From positions 62,001-126,000 of the forward strand of contig NZ_FWFD01000015.1 in NCBI RefSeq assembly GCF_900163795.1: a DNA stretch of 64,000 bases, in the 5' to 3' direction. The stretch comes from Vagococcus fluvialis bH819 (GTDB lineage Bacteria; Bacillota; Bacilli; Lactobacillales; Vagococcaceae). A program made the translations under genes and the position numbers. Below, piece after piece: positions 1 through 8,427 of this stretch (position 1 is its first letter; each line of letters starts with the position of its first letter). The notes below the pieces were generated by a model. The model was not told where the DNA came from. It saw only the letters and a list, made by a program, of their open reading frames with translations, and did not search any database.

Positions 1-1
1 A

Positions 2-667
2 AGTGATTTGATTAAAGTAATAGGTTCAACTGAATTAGGAATGTCTATTTATGATGAGTATCCTGATTATACAAATGAGTCGATTTTAAAAGATATAAAG
101 GATGTTGAAATAATTCTGAATGAGTTTTTATTATTTTCTAGAGTAGAAGATTTTTATTTTGATGGTTATGATAGATTTCAAGATGCTATGAAAAGAGTTA
201 ACGAAATATATAATAATATGACTTCAGTAAAAAGACTGATGCATGAAGTTAGAAATTATAAACCAGGATTCAGAGATGAACTAGTACTAGATGATTTATG
301 TAAAGATTATCTTATTATCCCTCATAAAAGTAATGAGAGAATAAAAAATCAACAAGGTGGTTTTATATTAAAAGGATTTGGAAGTCAGCGCAATTTCTTG
401 AATAAAGATTATATTTTAGAAAGATGGGAAATTCCCTTTGAAATTATGGGAATTGAGTCTAATAGTAGTGAGGAAAATCTTTTAGAAAGTTTGTCTACTA
501 TGAATATAGATAATAGTTATATTTATCCAGAATTAGAACATTATAATGTAAAAAAGCATGTAAAGAAAACAAAAATTTATAGTAGTTCATTTAAGGAGAA
601 CTCTGAAAAACTAAAAATTTTCAAAAGTATTCAAGAAGATACTGAGGAAGATGATATTTCATTATAA
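2..667 (+). CDS. FRG-like domain protein, C-terminal part (start lies upstream)
   Basis: The frame is open to the left edge of the window with no stop, so this is the 3' part of a longer gene; the TTG at 8 lacks any visible ribosome site. The segment around residues 105-120 reads NERIKNQQGGF, followed about 30 residues later by an IPFEIMGI stretch and then IYPELEH. This order (R..xQQGxF, then a short helical region, then YPDL/YPEL) resembles the C-terminal half of FRG-domain proteins, which are often found in mobile and defence regions; their biochemical role is poorly known. The last 30 residues are charged and low in complexity. The family call rests on pattern memory only. Very A+T-rich like its right-hand neighbours. 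Confidence 0.5.
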   Translation, partial: SDLIKVIGSTELGMSIYDEYPDYTNESILKDIKDVEIILNEFLLFSRVEDFYFDGYDRFQDAMKRVNEIYNNMTSVKRLMHEVRNYKPGFRDELVLDDLCKDYLIIPHKSNERIKNQQGGFILKGFGSQRNFLNKDYILERWEIPFEIMGIESNSSEENLLESLSTMNIDNSYIYPELEHYNVKKHVKKTKIYSSSFKENSEKLKIFKSIQEDTEEDDISL

Positions 668-816
668 TATTAAGATATAAATTAATTAATAAATCACAAA
701 TTCTATCACTGCACTAAAAGTGGTTATAAATATAGGATGTTAGTCAATAAAGAGATATTGGTTTGGAAATATGTCAATGTGATTGAGTATTATAAAGAAG
801 TGAGGAGGTTGTTGTT

Positions 817-2061
817 TTGAGTAAGAAAATTTCAGATAATAATTCGATTAAAGACTTAGGTGAAAACTTAGAAGGACTTAAACTAATAGAAAAAATCACT
901 AAGCCTTTAGGAATTAACACAGGATTGGAAATTTCTAAATTAGAAAGGGAATACACTGAATTAGTTAATTTACCTGATAAATTTAATGAGTTATTTGTAT
1001 CCAAAGGTTGGATTGCACATGATTTAATAAATCCTGAAATTATGAAGAAATGTATAAATTGTCCTGATAAAGTTGATAGTATTTTAATTTCTTATTATGA
1101 GGAAAATTTTGATAGATTTTTTAGAATTGCAATGGCAAACACATTATTCATTAGAAGGCAGGAATTATTAACTTTTGCAAAAGAAGATTATTTTAGTGGT
1201 CGATACTACAGTTGTATTCCGATATTGTTGATGATGTCTGATGGTATGATAAATGACATAAGAAATACGGGCCTTTTCGCTTCAACTACTGATTTGGAGT
1301 TATGGGATTCAATTTCAGGCCATTCAACAGGTTTAAAAGCTTTGACTCAAATATTAAATAAAAGTAGAAAGAAGACAACTACAGATAAATTAGATTTACC
1401 ATATCGAAATGGTATATTACATGGTAGAGATTTGAATTATTACAGTAAGGAAGTTGCGATTAAATCTTTTGCTCTTATTTTTTATATTGCAGATTGGGCT
1501 AGAAGTTTAAGAGATGAAGAAAATAGGATAGAAGAATATCAAAAATCACAAGCTGAGGATGTATCCTTATTTTCAGTTTTAAAAAAACTGAAACAACACA
1601 ATAAAGAAAAAAAAGAATTTGAAAAGTTGCAGAAGTTATGGGAACCAAGAAAGTTGAACCCTATTCTTGAAAATGTCGAGGAAGGTACACCTGAATTAAA
1701 TGCTGTTTTATTTTTACAGTATATCCAAAATAAAAATTATGGTTCACCAGTAGATTTTTATCCACAATCATTGTTTAAGTCAGTTATAAAGAATGAAAAA
1801 GCAGGACTACTAAAAAAACAGTTTAAAAATATTGAAATTAATAATATAGAAATAATAAGTATTGAAGATTCGGCATCAGCAGTATCAAACGTAAAAATTA
1901 ATGTAGCTTATGATATTAATAAAATTAAATATACTAGTGAAATAGATTTTAGAATGATTTATGAAGTAGATGGCGAAGTTCACAATAGATTAGTACCGAA
2001 TGGAAAGTGGACAATTTATAACATTGAGGGAATAATTCATCAATTTATTCCAAATTCTTAA
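817..2061 (+). CDS. Hypothetical protein with HEPN-type Rx4H motif
   Basis: A 414-residue soluble protein. The TTG start is set by a strong GAGGAGG ribosome site at 802-808, eight bases upstream. The central region is helical and ends in PYRNGILHGRD, where R197-N198...H202 fits the Rx4-6H signature of HEPN domains; many HEPN proteins are RNases in toxin-antitoxin or abortive-infection systems, and others are only structural. A lysine/glutamate-rich segment (about residues 245-285) looks like a coiled linker to a small C-terminal beta-rich domain. It lies between an FRG-like gene and a DNA methyltransferase gene in an A+T-rich block, which fits an accessory or defence role, but no function can be assigned from sequence alone. 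Confidence 0.7.
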   Translation: MSKKISDNNSIKDLGENLEGLKLIEKITKPLGINTGLEISKLEREYTELVNLPDKFNELFVSKGWIAHDLINPEIMKKCINCPDKVDSILISYYEENFDRFFRIAMANTLFIRRQELLTFAKEDYFSGRYYSCIPILLMMSDGMINDIRNTGLFASTTDLELWDSISGHSTGLKALTQILNKSRKKTTTDKLDLPYRNGILHGRDLNYYSKEVAIKSFALIFYIADWARSLRDEENRIEEYQKSQAEDVSLFSVLKKLKQHNKEKKEFEKLQKLWEPRKLNPILENVEEGTPELNAVLFLQYIQNKNYGSPVDFYPQSLFKSVIKNEKAGLLKKQFKNIEINNIEIISIEDSASAVSNVKINVAYDINKIKYTSEIDFRMIYEVDGEVHNRLVPNGKWTIYNIEGIIHQFIPNS

Positions 2062-2224
2062 AAATATTATCGAAAAAAATTTAGCATATAGAATATATTT
2101 TTTATTTGAATTTATAAAAAAACAAGAGTAAGTATAAAGCTGAGATAATTTATGGAAATAATAGAAGAAGATTTTATAATAAAAAAACACTTTTAACAAT
2201 ATCTTTTTTTGCATCATATAGCCG

Positions 2225-2455
2225 TTGATTACTTTCTTCAGCATGCTAAAGGGTGAACACCTTGTAGCAACTGACATGTGGAAACAAAAATTACTTGAAG
2301 AAATACAAATAGGTGAAGGCATTAGAATAATCGGTGAAGATGAAAACGTCAGATTATCAAGTGTTAAAATCTTTAATGATAAGCAACGTGATGATTTCAT
2401 AGAAGATTTATCAAATGTGGTAAATGATGGAGAAAGTTTGGAATCTAAGTTATAG
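2225..2455 (+). CDS. Small hypothetical ORF, possibly a gene remnant
   Basis: An open frame of up to 76 residues between the HEPN-like gene and the methyltransferase gene, on the same strand. No convincing ribosome site precedes the TTG at 2225 or the in-frame ATGs at 2243 and 2276. The central peptide (GEHLVATDMWKQKLLEEI) has ordinary protein composition and the C-terminus is acidic. The lack of a start signal suggests either a truncated remnant of a longer gene or a weakly translated small protein. No family recognised. Confidence 0.35.
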   Translation: MITFFSMLKGEHLVATDMWKQKLLEEIQIGEGIRIIGEDENVRLSSVKIFNDKQRDDFIEDLSNVVNDGESLESKL

Positions 2456-2523
2456 TCAATTTTTTTTAGTCTAAATATTATTGTATAACTGTTTAAAGAA
2501 ATATAATTAAAGAGGTGATTACT

Positions 2524-5406
2524 ATGGAAGACTCTAAAAAAAATAGTCTTTATAGTCTAGGTCAATATTCAACAGTATTTTCTAGTTATCAAAAAAAACA
2601 AGTCTATAACGCTTATAAAGAAATCTTTGATGTGAAAGGAAAAATAACTAAAAAAAGTAATCAAGAGAACATGGTAATGATAAAACAAGAGTTTTCCAAT
2701 TTAACGTCGTTATTACGTAGAATAAGGAATAGTTTGTATAGACGCTTAGAATTAGAGTATGTGATTTATAATGATTTAAAACAAGATGTTTATGGTAAGG
2801 AAGATGAGCACAACAAAAGACTGGATAAAATACTTCAAATTATATTGGATGATTTTTTTAGTGAATTTATTGAATTGCCCGTTTCTCTTGAATTAAAATA
2901 TATATGGTTTAATAGATGCAGTAAAAAAAATTTCACGAAGGAAGACAAAATAGAGTATTTAACTAAAAAAAACGAAGATACAAGAAAAAATATATTGGAA
3001 AAATATAGTGAAAACAATTTTGTCGAACTAGTTGAATATTTTAATTCTATAGGTGAAAATAACTTTTTTATACAAATAATTGTTAATTACTTTGAAGAAA
3101 TATATAAGTTTATTTTTATTACAAGACCCTATTTGTATCCTTCATACGATTATCAAAAATCAATACCGTTCGATGAATATAGTGAAGATGTATGGTTTTA
3201 CGGAGAGCATAAAAACGAAGAGGAAAATACTAACTATACTTCAATAATTCCTAGAGAATTGGAAGATTATTTATTAGAAGACTTGGGTAAAATTATGAGT
3301 AGTTCTAAAGAAAAAGTTGGTGCTGGGGAACAAAATTTAATAATCAATGCTGACTTTGAAACATTACATAAAAATTTACCTGATGATAGTATAGATATTG
3401 TATTAACAGACCCACCATATTTTATAAATTATGCAGAAAATGATTGGGATGATGAGCTTGATGAAAAAGGAAGGTATGAATTTTTTACAGATTACTTTAA
3501 ATCATTAATTCCCAAGTTAAAATCGGAAGCTACAATACTAATTTTTAATGATTATTCTAATATTGAAATTATTGAAAAATCTTTACAGATTGCTTATGCA
3601 GAGAACTATTATGACAGTGTTAATGATGGTAATTTAGAAGACAGCAAGGAGGAGTGGATAGATAGTTTAATGAAAGACAGTTTATTTACTATTCTACCCT
3701 ACCTTGAGTGGGCAAAAACTAATCCTAGACCAAGCGTTCATTTTAATAAACAAAGTGAATATGTTATTACTGCCGTTAGTGGATATAAAAAGTTTGAAAC
3801 TATGTTAGGGTTGTATGATTATACAGCACTAAGAAAAGCTAAAGTAGATGGTGAATTTATAGATGAATTGGTGGAAGAAAGCTTAGATTATGAAACATTA
3901 CTTGATAATCTAACTTATGAAAATTTGGATACTATTGATGAAAGCTTCGAAGAATCTTCTGAAATATATAATAGTATATTTTCGCCAAGTGCCTATCAAA
4001 TAGATGATATAATACATGACACTCCTAAGCCAGCTCCAATGTTAAACAAACTTTTAAAAAGGTATGCTAAACCAGGTATGACAGTCTTAGATAGTTTTTC
4101 AGGAAGTGGAGCTATAAGCATATCAGCATATGAATTGGGATTGAATAGTATTGCTTGCGAACGTGATGATTATATGACTATTGTTTCAAAGAATCGTTTT
4201 GCAGATTTTTCAAGATTAATTGGCAGGAAAATTATAAAGTTAACCACTAAAGAATCCAAAGTAAGTTTACCTAATTACTATACCTATGGATTATATAAAG
4301 AGGGAATTGCAAATTATTTTTATACGCCCATAAATAGAATAAGTTCTAAAGAAGAAAGAGCTGAATTTCTCCAAGAAAGATTATTAGAGATTAAAAGAAA
4401 AGGGTATTCCCCGAAAAGGCTTTCTTTGATTAAAGAAGAATTATCTTTTGAAGACCAATGTTTTTTAATTGGGTTTAATGAATTGTATAACACTAAAGAA
4501 TTTCACATTATATTTGGTGAAAGTGGTAGAAATAAAAAATTTTTTTTCAATGGTAGTGATGATAAAAGACATGCTGTTAACCTTGCATGCAGATACTTTG
4601 ATAAATTTAAACAAGGCTTATATGCGGGAGAATTTATCGTTGATTTATATGACTGTTCATTTGCATTTAAAAATTGGAAAAATTTAAATAAGGTTGAAAG
4701 AAACATAAGGGTAGAAAAGTATGTTAAATATCTACATCACTTGATTTCAGATTTGCTATCAATCGAAACTAAAATTTTAAATTGTGTTAAAGATATAAAA
4801 TTGATTTCAATGGATGATGATATGTATAAAGTTATCTATAATTATTTCTTTACACTAACCTTAGCTACTAAATATTATTATAGACTAATTTTAGAGCTTG
4901 AATATTCAGAAAAAAAAGGGTTTATTAACGACAAAGAGTTTAAAAGTTATAGATTTTCCTCAAAAGATATTGAAAATTCAAGTGAATTAATTTTATTAAA
5001 TAATTTGTTGGATGTAAAAAACTATACAAATAACGTTTATAGAGAGTATGGTTATCAAAAAAATAATACTGATATTAAATTGAAACCTTCTCTAGATGCG
5101 ATTGAATACTATTTTAAAAACATAAAAACTAAACATGTTAATGAAGAATTATTGAATCCAATCAATGTCATGAGAAATATTACCAATAAATTTAATAGTC
5201 AGACAATGAAAAAAACTGGTATTAACAAGGATGTATTAAAAAATAAAACTATTAATAAAGATGGTAGTATTTCAGGAGGGGGAAATCTAGTTAGTTTGCA
5301 ATCTAATTTATACATAAAAAACAATGATAGACAGGAATTAATAAAAAAAATAAAACTAGAAAAAGTAAAAATTGATGAGGATTTTCAAAAAATAATTGGA
5401 AATTAA
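2524..5406 (+). CDS. Large beta-class DNA adenine methyltransferase
   Basis: Predicted S-adenosylmethionine-dependent DNA methyltransferase. The catalytic motif IV DPPY is at residues 296-299 and the cofactor motif I DSFSGSG is at 523-529. Motif IV before motif I is the beta-class order, and DPPY points to N6-adenine methylation. About 290 residues precede the catalytic domain and about 370 residues follow it, so at 960 residues the protein is far longer than a solitary beta-class enzyme (300-450). No clear nuclease motif was found in the extensions, which could carry target recognition or partner contacts. The ATG at 2524 is preferred over the GTG at 2515 because AAGAGGTGAT sits just upstream of it. 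It is the last gene of the A+T-rich block before the enolase remnant; a restriction or modification role is likely. Confidence 0.8.
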   Translation: MEDSKKNSLYSLGQYSTVFSSYQKKQVYNAYKEIFDVKGKITKKSNQENMVMIKQEFSNLTSLLRRIRNSLYRRLELEYVIYNDLKQDVYGKEDEHNKRLDKILQIILDDFFSEFIELPVSLELKYIWFNRCSKKNFTKEDKIEYLTKKNEDTRKNILEKYSENNFVELVEYFNSIGENNFFIQIIVNYFEEIYKFIFITRPYLYPSYDYQKSIPFDEYSEDVWFYGEHKNEEENTNYTSIIPRELEDYLLEDLGKIMSSSKEKVGAGEQNLIINADFETLHKNLPDDSIDIVLTDPPYFINYAENDWDDELDEKGRYEFFTDYFKSLIPKLKSEATILIFNDYSNIEIIEKSLQIAYAENYYDSVNDGNLEDSKEEWIDSLMKDSLFTILPYLEWAKTNPRPSVHFNKQSEYVITAVSGYKKFETMLGLYDYTALRKAKVDGEFIDELVEESLDYETLLDNLTYENLDTIDESFEESSEIYNSIFSPSAYQIDDIIHDTPKPAPMLNKLLKRYAKPGMTVLDSFSGSGAISISAYELGLNSIACERDDYMTIVSKNRFADFSRLIGRKIIKLTTKESKVSLPNYYTYGLYKEGIANYFYTPINRISSKEERAEFLQERLLEIKRKGYSPKRLSLIKEELSFEDQCFLIGFNELYNTKEFHIIFGESGRNKKFFFNGSDDKRHAVNLACRYFDKFKQGLYAGEFIVDLYDCSFAFKNWKNLNKVERNIRVEKYVKYLHHLISDLLSIETKILNCVKDIKLISMDDDMYKVIYNYFFTLTLATKYYYRLILELEYSEKKGFINDKEFKSYRFSSKDIENSSELILLNNLLDVKNYTNNVYREYGYQKNNTDIKLKPSLDAIEYYFKNIKTKHVNEELLNPINVMRNITNKFNSQTMKKTGINKDVLKNKTINKDGSISGGGNLVSLQSNLYIKNNDRQELIKKIKLEKVKIDEDFQKIIGN

Positions 5407-5458
5407 ACAAAAAATTATAGGTAAAATAACGATTTTTGTGGAAAAATTTTAGTATAAA

Positions 5459-5520
5459 GGTAATGTATTGCAAACTTTAAAAAGCGTCCTATTTAGTTAT
5501 ACATTACCTTTTATTTTTTG
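5459..5520 (+). terminator. Terminator-like inverted repeat after the methyltransferase
   Basis: GGTAATGTAT at 5459-5468 is mirrored by ATACATTACC at 5499-5508 and followed by a T-rich run. The 30-base loop is long for an intrinsic terminator, so the call is moderate. It lies about 50 bases after the methyltransferase stop and before the enolase remnant. Confidence 0.5.
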
Positions 5521-5611
5521 ATTTGACTTATATTTTAATCGAAGGTAAGATGCTGACTAAATAAAAGAAAAGTAAGTGTCTGCAACAAGAAAAGCTGATA
5601 AATCAAAAAAT

Positions 5612-5755
<144 letters not shown>

Positions 5756-5807
5756 TTTTAGTTTAAATAAAGCTTATTCTAATAGGAATTAAAACTGTTC
5801 GGACGTA

Positions 5808-5840
5808 ACACTCTCTAGGTGACTAGGGGGTGTTTTTTTG
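5808..5840 (+). terminator. Rho-independent terminator after the enolase remnant
   Basis: ACACTCTCTAG pairs with CTAGGGGGTGT (two G-U pairs) around a GTGA loop, followed by seven Ts. This is presumably the original eno terminator. Confidence 0.85.
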
Positions 5841-5925
5841 TTTGTAAATTTAATGATATATTAAATTTCCTTTTCTTTAATTGTTATAATTAAAGAAATA
5901 ATAGCTCAGAGAAGGAGTTGATGGA

Positions 5926-6210
5926 GTGGAATCAAAATTATTTGTAGAAACTAATCCAAAACTAGCAGAAAGAAAGCTAGAATTGCAAAAATTACAGTTA
6001 AATTTTATTAGAAATGGAAATAATAAAAAACGAATTGAAGAACAAGAACAAGTTTTAGAATTATTGTGCGCTCATCCAGAATTATTACATTCTGAGAAAG
6101 CAAACTATGATACTAATGAAAATAGCCTATATAAATATTTGAATATCCTGACAGCCTATGCTAGCAACGATGAAAAGTATAATTCTTTAAAAAAATATTA
6201 CGGAAGTTAA
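5926..6210 (+). CDS. Small hypothetical helical protein
   Basis: A 94-residue, largely helical, charged protein without signal peptide or membrane segment. A GTG start is preceded by GAAGGAG at 5911-5917, and a good -10 box TATAAT lies at 5885-5890, so it is probably expressed on its own. The sequence (ERKLELQKLQLNFI) suggests amphipathic helices. No family was recognised. It is the first gene after the eno terminator. Confidence 0.65.
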   Translation: MESKLFVETNPKLAERKLELQKLQLNFIRNGNNKKRIEEQEQVLELLCAHPELLHSEKANYDTNENSLYKYLNILTAYASNDEKYNSLKKYYGS

Positions 6211-6300
6211 TTTGATGAATCTAATAAAAATTAAGTATAACTTAAAATATTGAGTTTCTACGCTCCTCCTTTTGTAAATAGATCATTATGTAATCTTTAT

Positions 6301-6345
6301 CGGTAATAAATAAATGTCAAAATAATAAAAATATATTTATTGCCG
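6301..6345. promoter_or_regulatory. Inverted repeat upstream of the fic gene
   Basis: CGGTAATAAATA (6301-6312) and TATTTATTGCCG (6334-6345) are perfect 12-base inverted arms ending 34 bases before the fic start. Because the Fic protein carries its own N-terminal HTH domain, this may be an autoregulatory operator; a hairpin in the leader is the alternative. Confidence 0.45.
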
Positions 6346-6379
6346 ACAAAATGTTACAATAATCTAAGAGGTGATAATC

Positions 6380-7276
6380 ATGGATTATGTATCAGTAGTA
6401 GAGATTGCAAAAAAATGGAATCTATCAGAACGTACAGTTAGAAATTATGCTAAAAATAATCGGATTCCAGGCGCTCAATTAGATGGGCGTGTATGGAAAA
6501 TTCCAGCTAATGCTGAAAAACCAATGAGATTAAATAAAAAAATAGACCAACCCAAAAGATTACTCGACATATTAAAAGAAGAGAAAAGAAGTAGTAGAAA
6601 AGGTAGTATTTATCACCGAGTTCAAATAGATTTGACTTATAACTCGAACAGAATTGAAGGAAGTAAATTAACTCATGATGAAACCCGATATATCTATGAA
6701 ACGAACACCATCGGCTTGGAGAATAAGATTGTTAATGTTGATGATATTGTTGAAACGGCCAATCATTTTAGAGCAATCGATTTAGTGATTGAAAATGCCA
6801 ATACTAAATTAAGTGAGAACTTTATAAAAGAGCTGCATAAAATAATAAAAAATGGCACGAGTGATTCAAGAAATGACTGGTTTAATGTGGGAGATTATAA
6901 ACAGTTGCCCAATGAAGTTGGAGGTAAAGAAACAACATTACCTGAAAACGTGGCAAAAGAGATGAAAAAAATGCTTAGTGACTATCATAAAATTGAACAA
7001 AAAACATTAAGAGATTTGATAGATTTCCATTATATGTTTGAAACGATTCATCCCTTTCAAGATGGTAATGGGCGAGTAGGTAGGCTGATCTTATTTAAAG
7101 AATGCTTAAAGTATGATATCACACCTTTTATCATAGATGACGAATTAAAAATGTTTTATTATAGAGGGTTGAAGCAGTGGGAAAATGAAGAAGGATATTT
7201 AACAGATACATTTTTGAATGCTCAAGATAAATTTAAAACTTATTTAGATTACTTTAGGATTGAGTATGGTGATTGA
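6380..7276 (+). CDS. Fic family protein with N-terminal HTH domain
   Basis: A 298-residue protein. Residues 1-48 form an excisionase/MerR-type helix-turn-helix (VVEIAKKWNLSERTVRNYAK). The rest is a Fic domain with the full catalytic motif HPFQDGNGRVGR starting near H224, the signature of AMP or other nucleotide-moiety transferases. S89-NRI-E93-G matches the autoinhibitory (S/T)xxxE(G/N) helix, here placed before the Fic core, so activity is probably self-restrained. ATG 6380 is chosen over GTG 6371 because AAGAGGTGAT precedes it. It is probably monocistronic, with an inverted repeat upstream and a long hairpin downstream. Its target is unknown; regulatory or toxin-like roles are both possible. 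Confidence 0.85.
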   Translation: MDYVSVVEIAKKWNLSERTVRNYAKNNRIPGAQLDGRVWKIPANAEKPMRLNKKIDQPKRLLDILKEEKRSSRKGSIYHRVQIDLTYNSNRIEGSKLTHDETRYIYETNTIGLENKIVNVDDIVETANHFRAIDLVIENANTKLSENFIKELHKIIKNGTSDSRNDWFNVGDYKQLPNEVGGKETTLPENVAKEMKKMLSDYHKIEQKTLRDLIDFHYMFETIHPFQDGNGRVGRLILFKECLKYDITPFIIDDELKMFYYRGLKQWENEEGYLTDTFLNAQDKFKTYLDYFRIEYGD

Positions 7277-7305
7277 TTTTTAATTATTAATAATAGTTAT
7301 ATAAT

Positions 7306-7360
7306 TTATCGCTCGTTTTATCGCTTGCTAATGAGTGATAAAATGAGCGATAAAATTTTA
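7306..7360 (+). terminator. Long hairpin after fic
   Basis: TTATCGCTCGTTTTATCGCT is mirrored about five bases later by AGTGATAAAATGAGCGATAA with two G-U pairs, giving a stem of about 20 bp followed by AATTTT. The stem also contains direct copies of a GCGATAAAAT-like word that recurs near 8366. It probably terminates fic transcription, although it is longer than an ordinary terminator. Confidence 0.6.
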
Positions 7361-7429
7361 AGTATAATCCTTTACAATTGGCGAATTCTAAGGATTCTGT
7401 TAAACTTAATTTACTTAAGGAGGCGTGAG

Positions 7430-8194
7430 ATGATTACTATAAAATCACCAAGAGAAATTGAATTAATGAAAAAATCAGGGGAATTACTAGCTGATGTTCA
7501 TAAAGAATTAAGAACCTTTATTGTACCTGGAATAACGACCTTAGAGATTGAAAAATTTGTGAGAAATTATATTGAATCACATGGTGGAATAGCAGCACAG
7601 ATAGGTTTTGAAGGCTATAAATATGCAACGTGTATTAGTGTGAATGATGAGATTTGTCATGGATTTCCTAAAAAACAGGTATTAAAAAATAATGATTTAG
7701 TCAAAGTGGATATGTGTATTGATCTAAATGGAGCTATTTCAGATTCTTGTTGGGCCTATGTGGTTGGTGAGGGGTCTGAAGATGTGAAACGTTTAATGGA
7801 AGTCACTAAAAAAGCTTTATATTTAGGCATTGAGCAAGCACAAGAAGGCAATCGAACAGGTGACATTGGTTACGCGATTCAAACCTATGTTGAAAAAGAA
7901 GGCTACAGTGTGGTTCGTGATTTTATCGCTCATGGCATTGGTCCCTCGATTCATGAAGAGCCATTTTTCGCTCATTACGGGGAAAAGGGTAAGGGAATAC
8001 GTTTAAAAGAAGGCATGACAATTACTATCGAACCAATGGTAAATATTGGTTCTTGGCAAATGAAGATGGAATCAAACGGCTGGGAATCAAAAACTCTAGA
8101 TGGTAGTTTGAGTTGCCAGTATGAGCATAGTTTAGCGATTACTAAAAATGGACCAGTTATTTTAACTTCTCAGGGAGAAGAAGGAACCTATTAA
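7430..8194 (+). CDS. map: Type I methionine aminopeptidase
   Basis: Cytosolic metalloprotease that removes the N-terminal methionine from nascent proteins. The 254-residue pita-bread fold of family M24 is clear. The metal ligands are visible in KVDMCIDLNGAISD (two Asp), AHGIGPSIHEEP (His), TIEPM (Glu) and QYEHSLAIT (Glu). The start at ATG 7430 follows AAGGAGGCG; an upstream in-frame extension from 7325 runs through the fic hairpin and is rejected. The gene lies between the fic 3' end and a duplicated scrap of that 3' end at 8300-8332, so it may have arrived by a local rearrangement and may be a second map copy. Confidence 0.93.
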   Translation: MITIKSPREIELMKKSGELLADVHKELRTFIVPGITTLEIEKFVRNYIESHGGIAAQIGFEGYKYATCISVNDEICHGFPKKQVLKNNDLVKVDMCIDLNGAISDSCWAYVVGEGSEDVKRLMEVTKKALYLGIEQAQEGNRTGDIGYAIQTYVEKEGYSVVRDFIAHGIGPSIHEEPFFAHYGEKGKGIRLKEGMTITIEPMVNIGSWQMKMESNGWESKTLDGSLSCQYEHSLAITKNGPVILTSQGEEGTY

Positions 8195-8205
8195 TGAAAA
8201 GAAAG

Positions 8206-8240
8206 ACAGAAGCTGATAGGTTGCTTCTGTTTTTTTGTTT
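8206..8240 (+). terminator. Terminator after map
   Basis: ACAGAAGC (8206-8213) pairs with GCTTCTGT (8223-8230), followed by seven Ts. Confidence 0.85.
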
Positions 8241-8299
8241 TTCAATAATGTGATTAATTTTATTATCTTCTTTTATACTGTATAAATTAAATGAAGTAC

Positions 8300-8332
8300 T
8301 TAGATTACTTTAGAATTGAGTATGGAGATTGA
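8300..8332 (+). pseudogene. Duplicated fragment of the fic 3' end
   Basis: These 33 bases match 7244-7276, the last codons and stop of the fic gene, at 31 of 33 positions. The fragment is followed by a GATGAGCGATAAAAT word resembling half of the fic hairpin. No start or longer frame accompanies it. It is therefore a remnant of a second fic copy or a recombination scar left when map became placed after fic. Confidence 0.75.
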
Positions 8333-8378
8333 TATGGATAAGAAAATATTTATTGCTTATTGATGAGCGATAAAATAA

Positions 8379-8416
8379 AGACAAGTAAATTTCATTTTAT
8401 GATAATTTCCTTGTCT
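8379..8416 (-). terminator. Terminator for the leftward gene at 8428-9423
   Basis: AGACAAG (8379-8385) and CTTGTCT (8410-8416) form a stem. On the minus strand it is followed by the U-rich TTTATTTTATC. Confidence 0.6.
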
Positions 8417-8427
8417 CTTCTATTAAA

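Noticed and set aside
774-1004. Minus-strand ORF overlapping the start of the HEPN-like gene
   Set aside because: It has low-complexity Ser/Leu-rich composition and no ribosome site and lies antisense to a well-supported gene.
7325-7429. N-terminal extension of methionine aminopeptidase
   Set aside because: The extra codons run through the 3' arm of the fic hairpin; the ribosome site and family length support ATG 7430.
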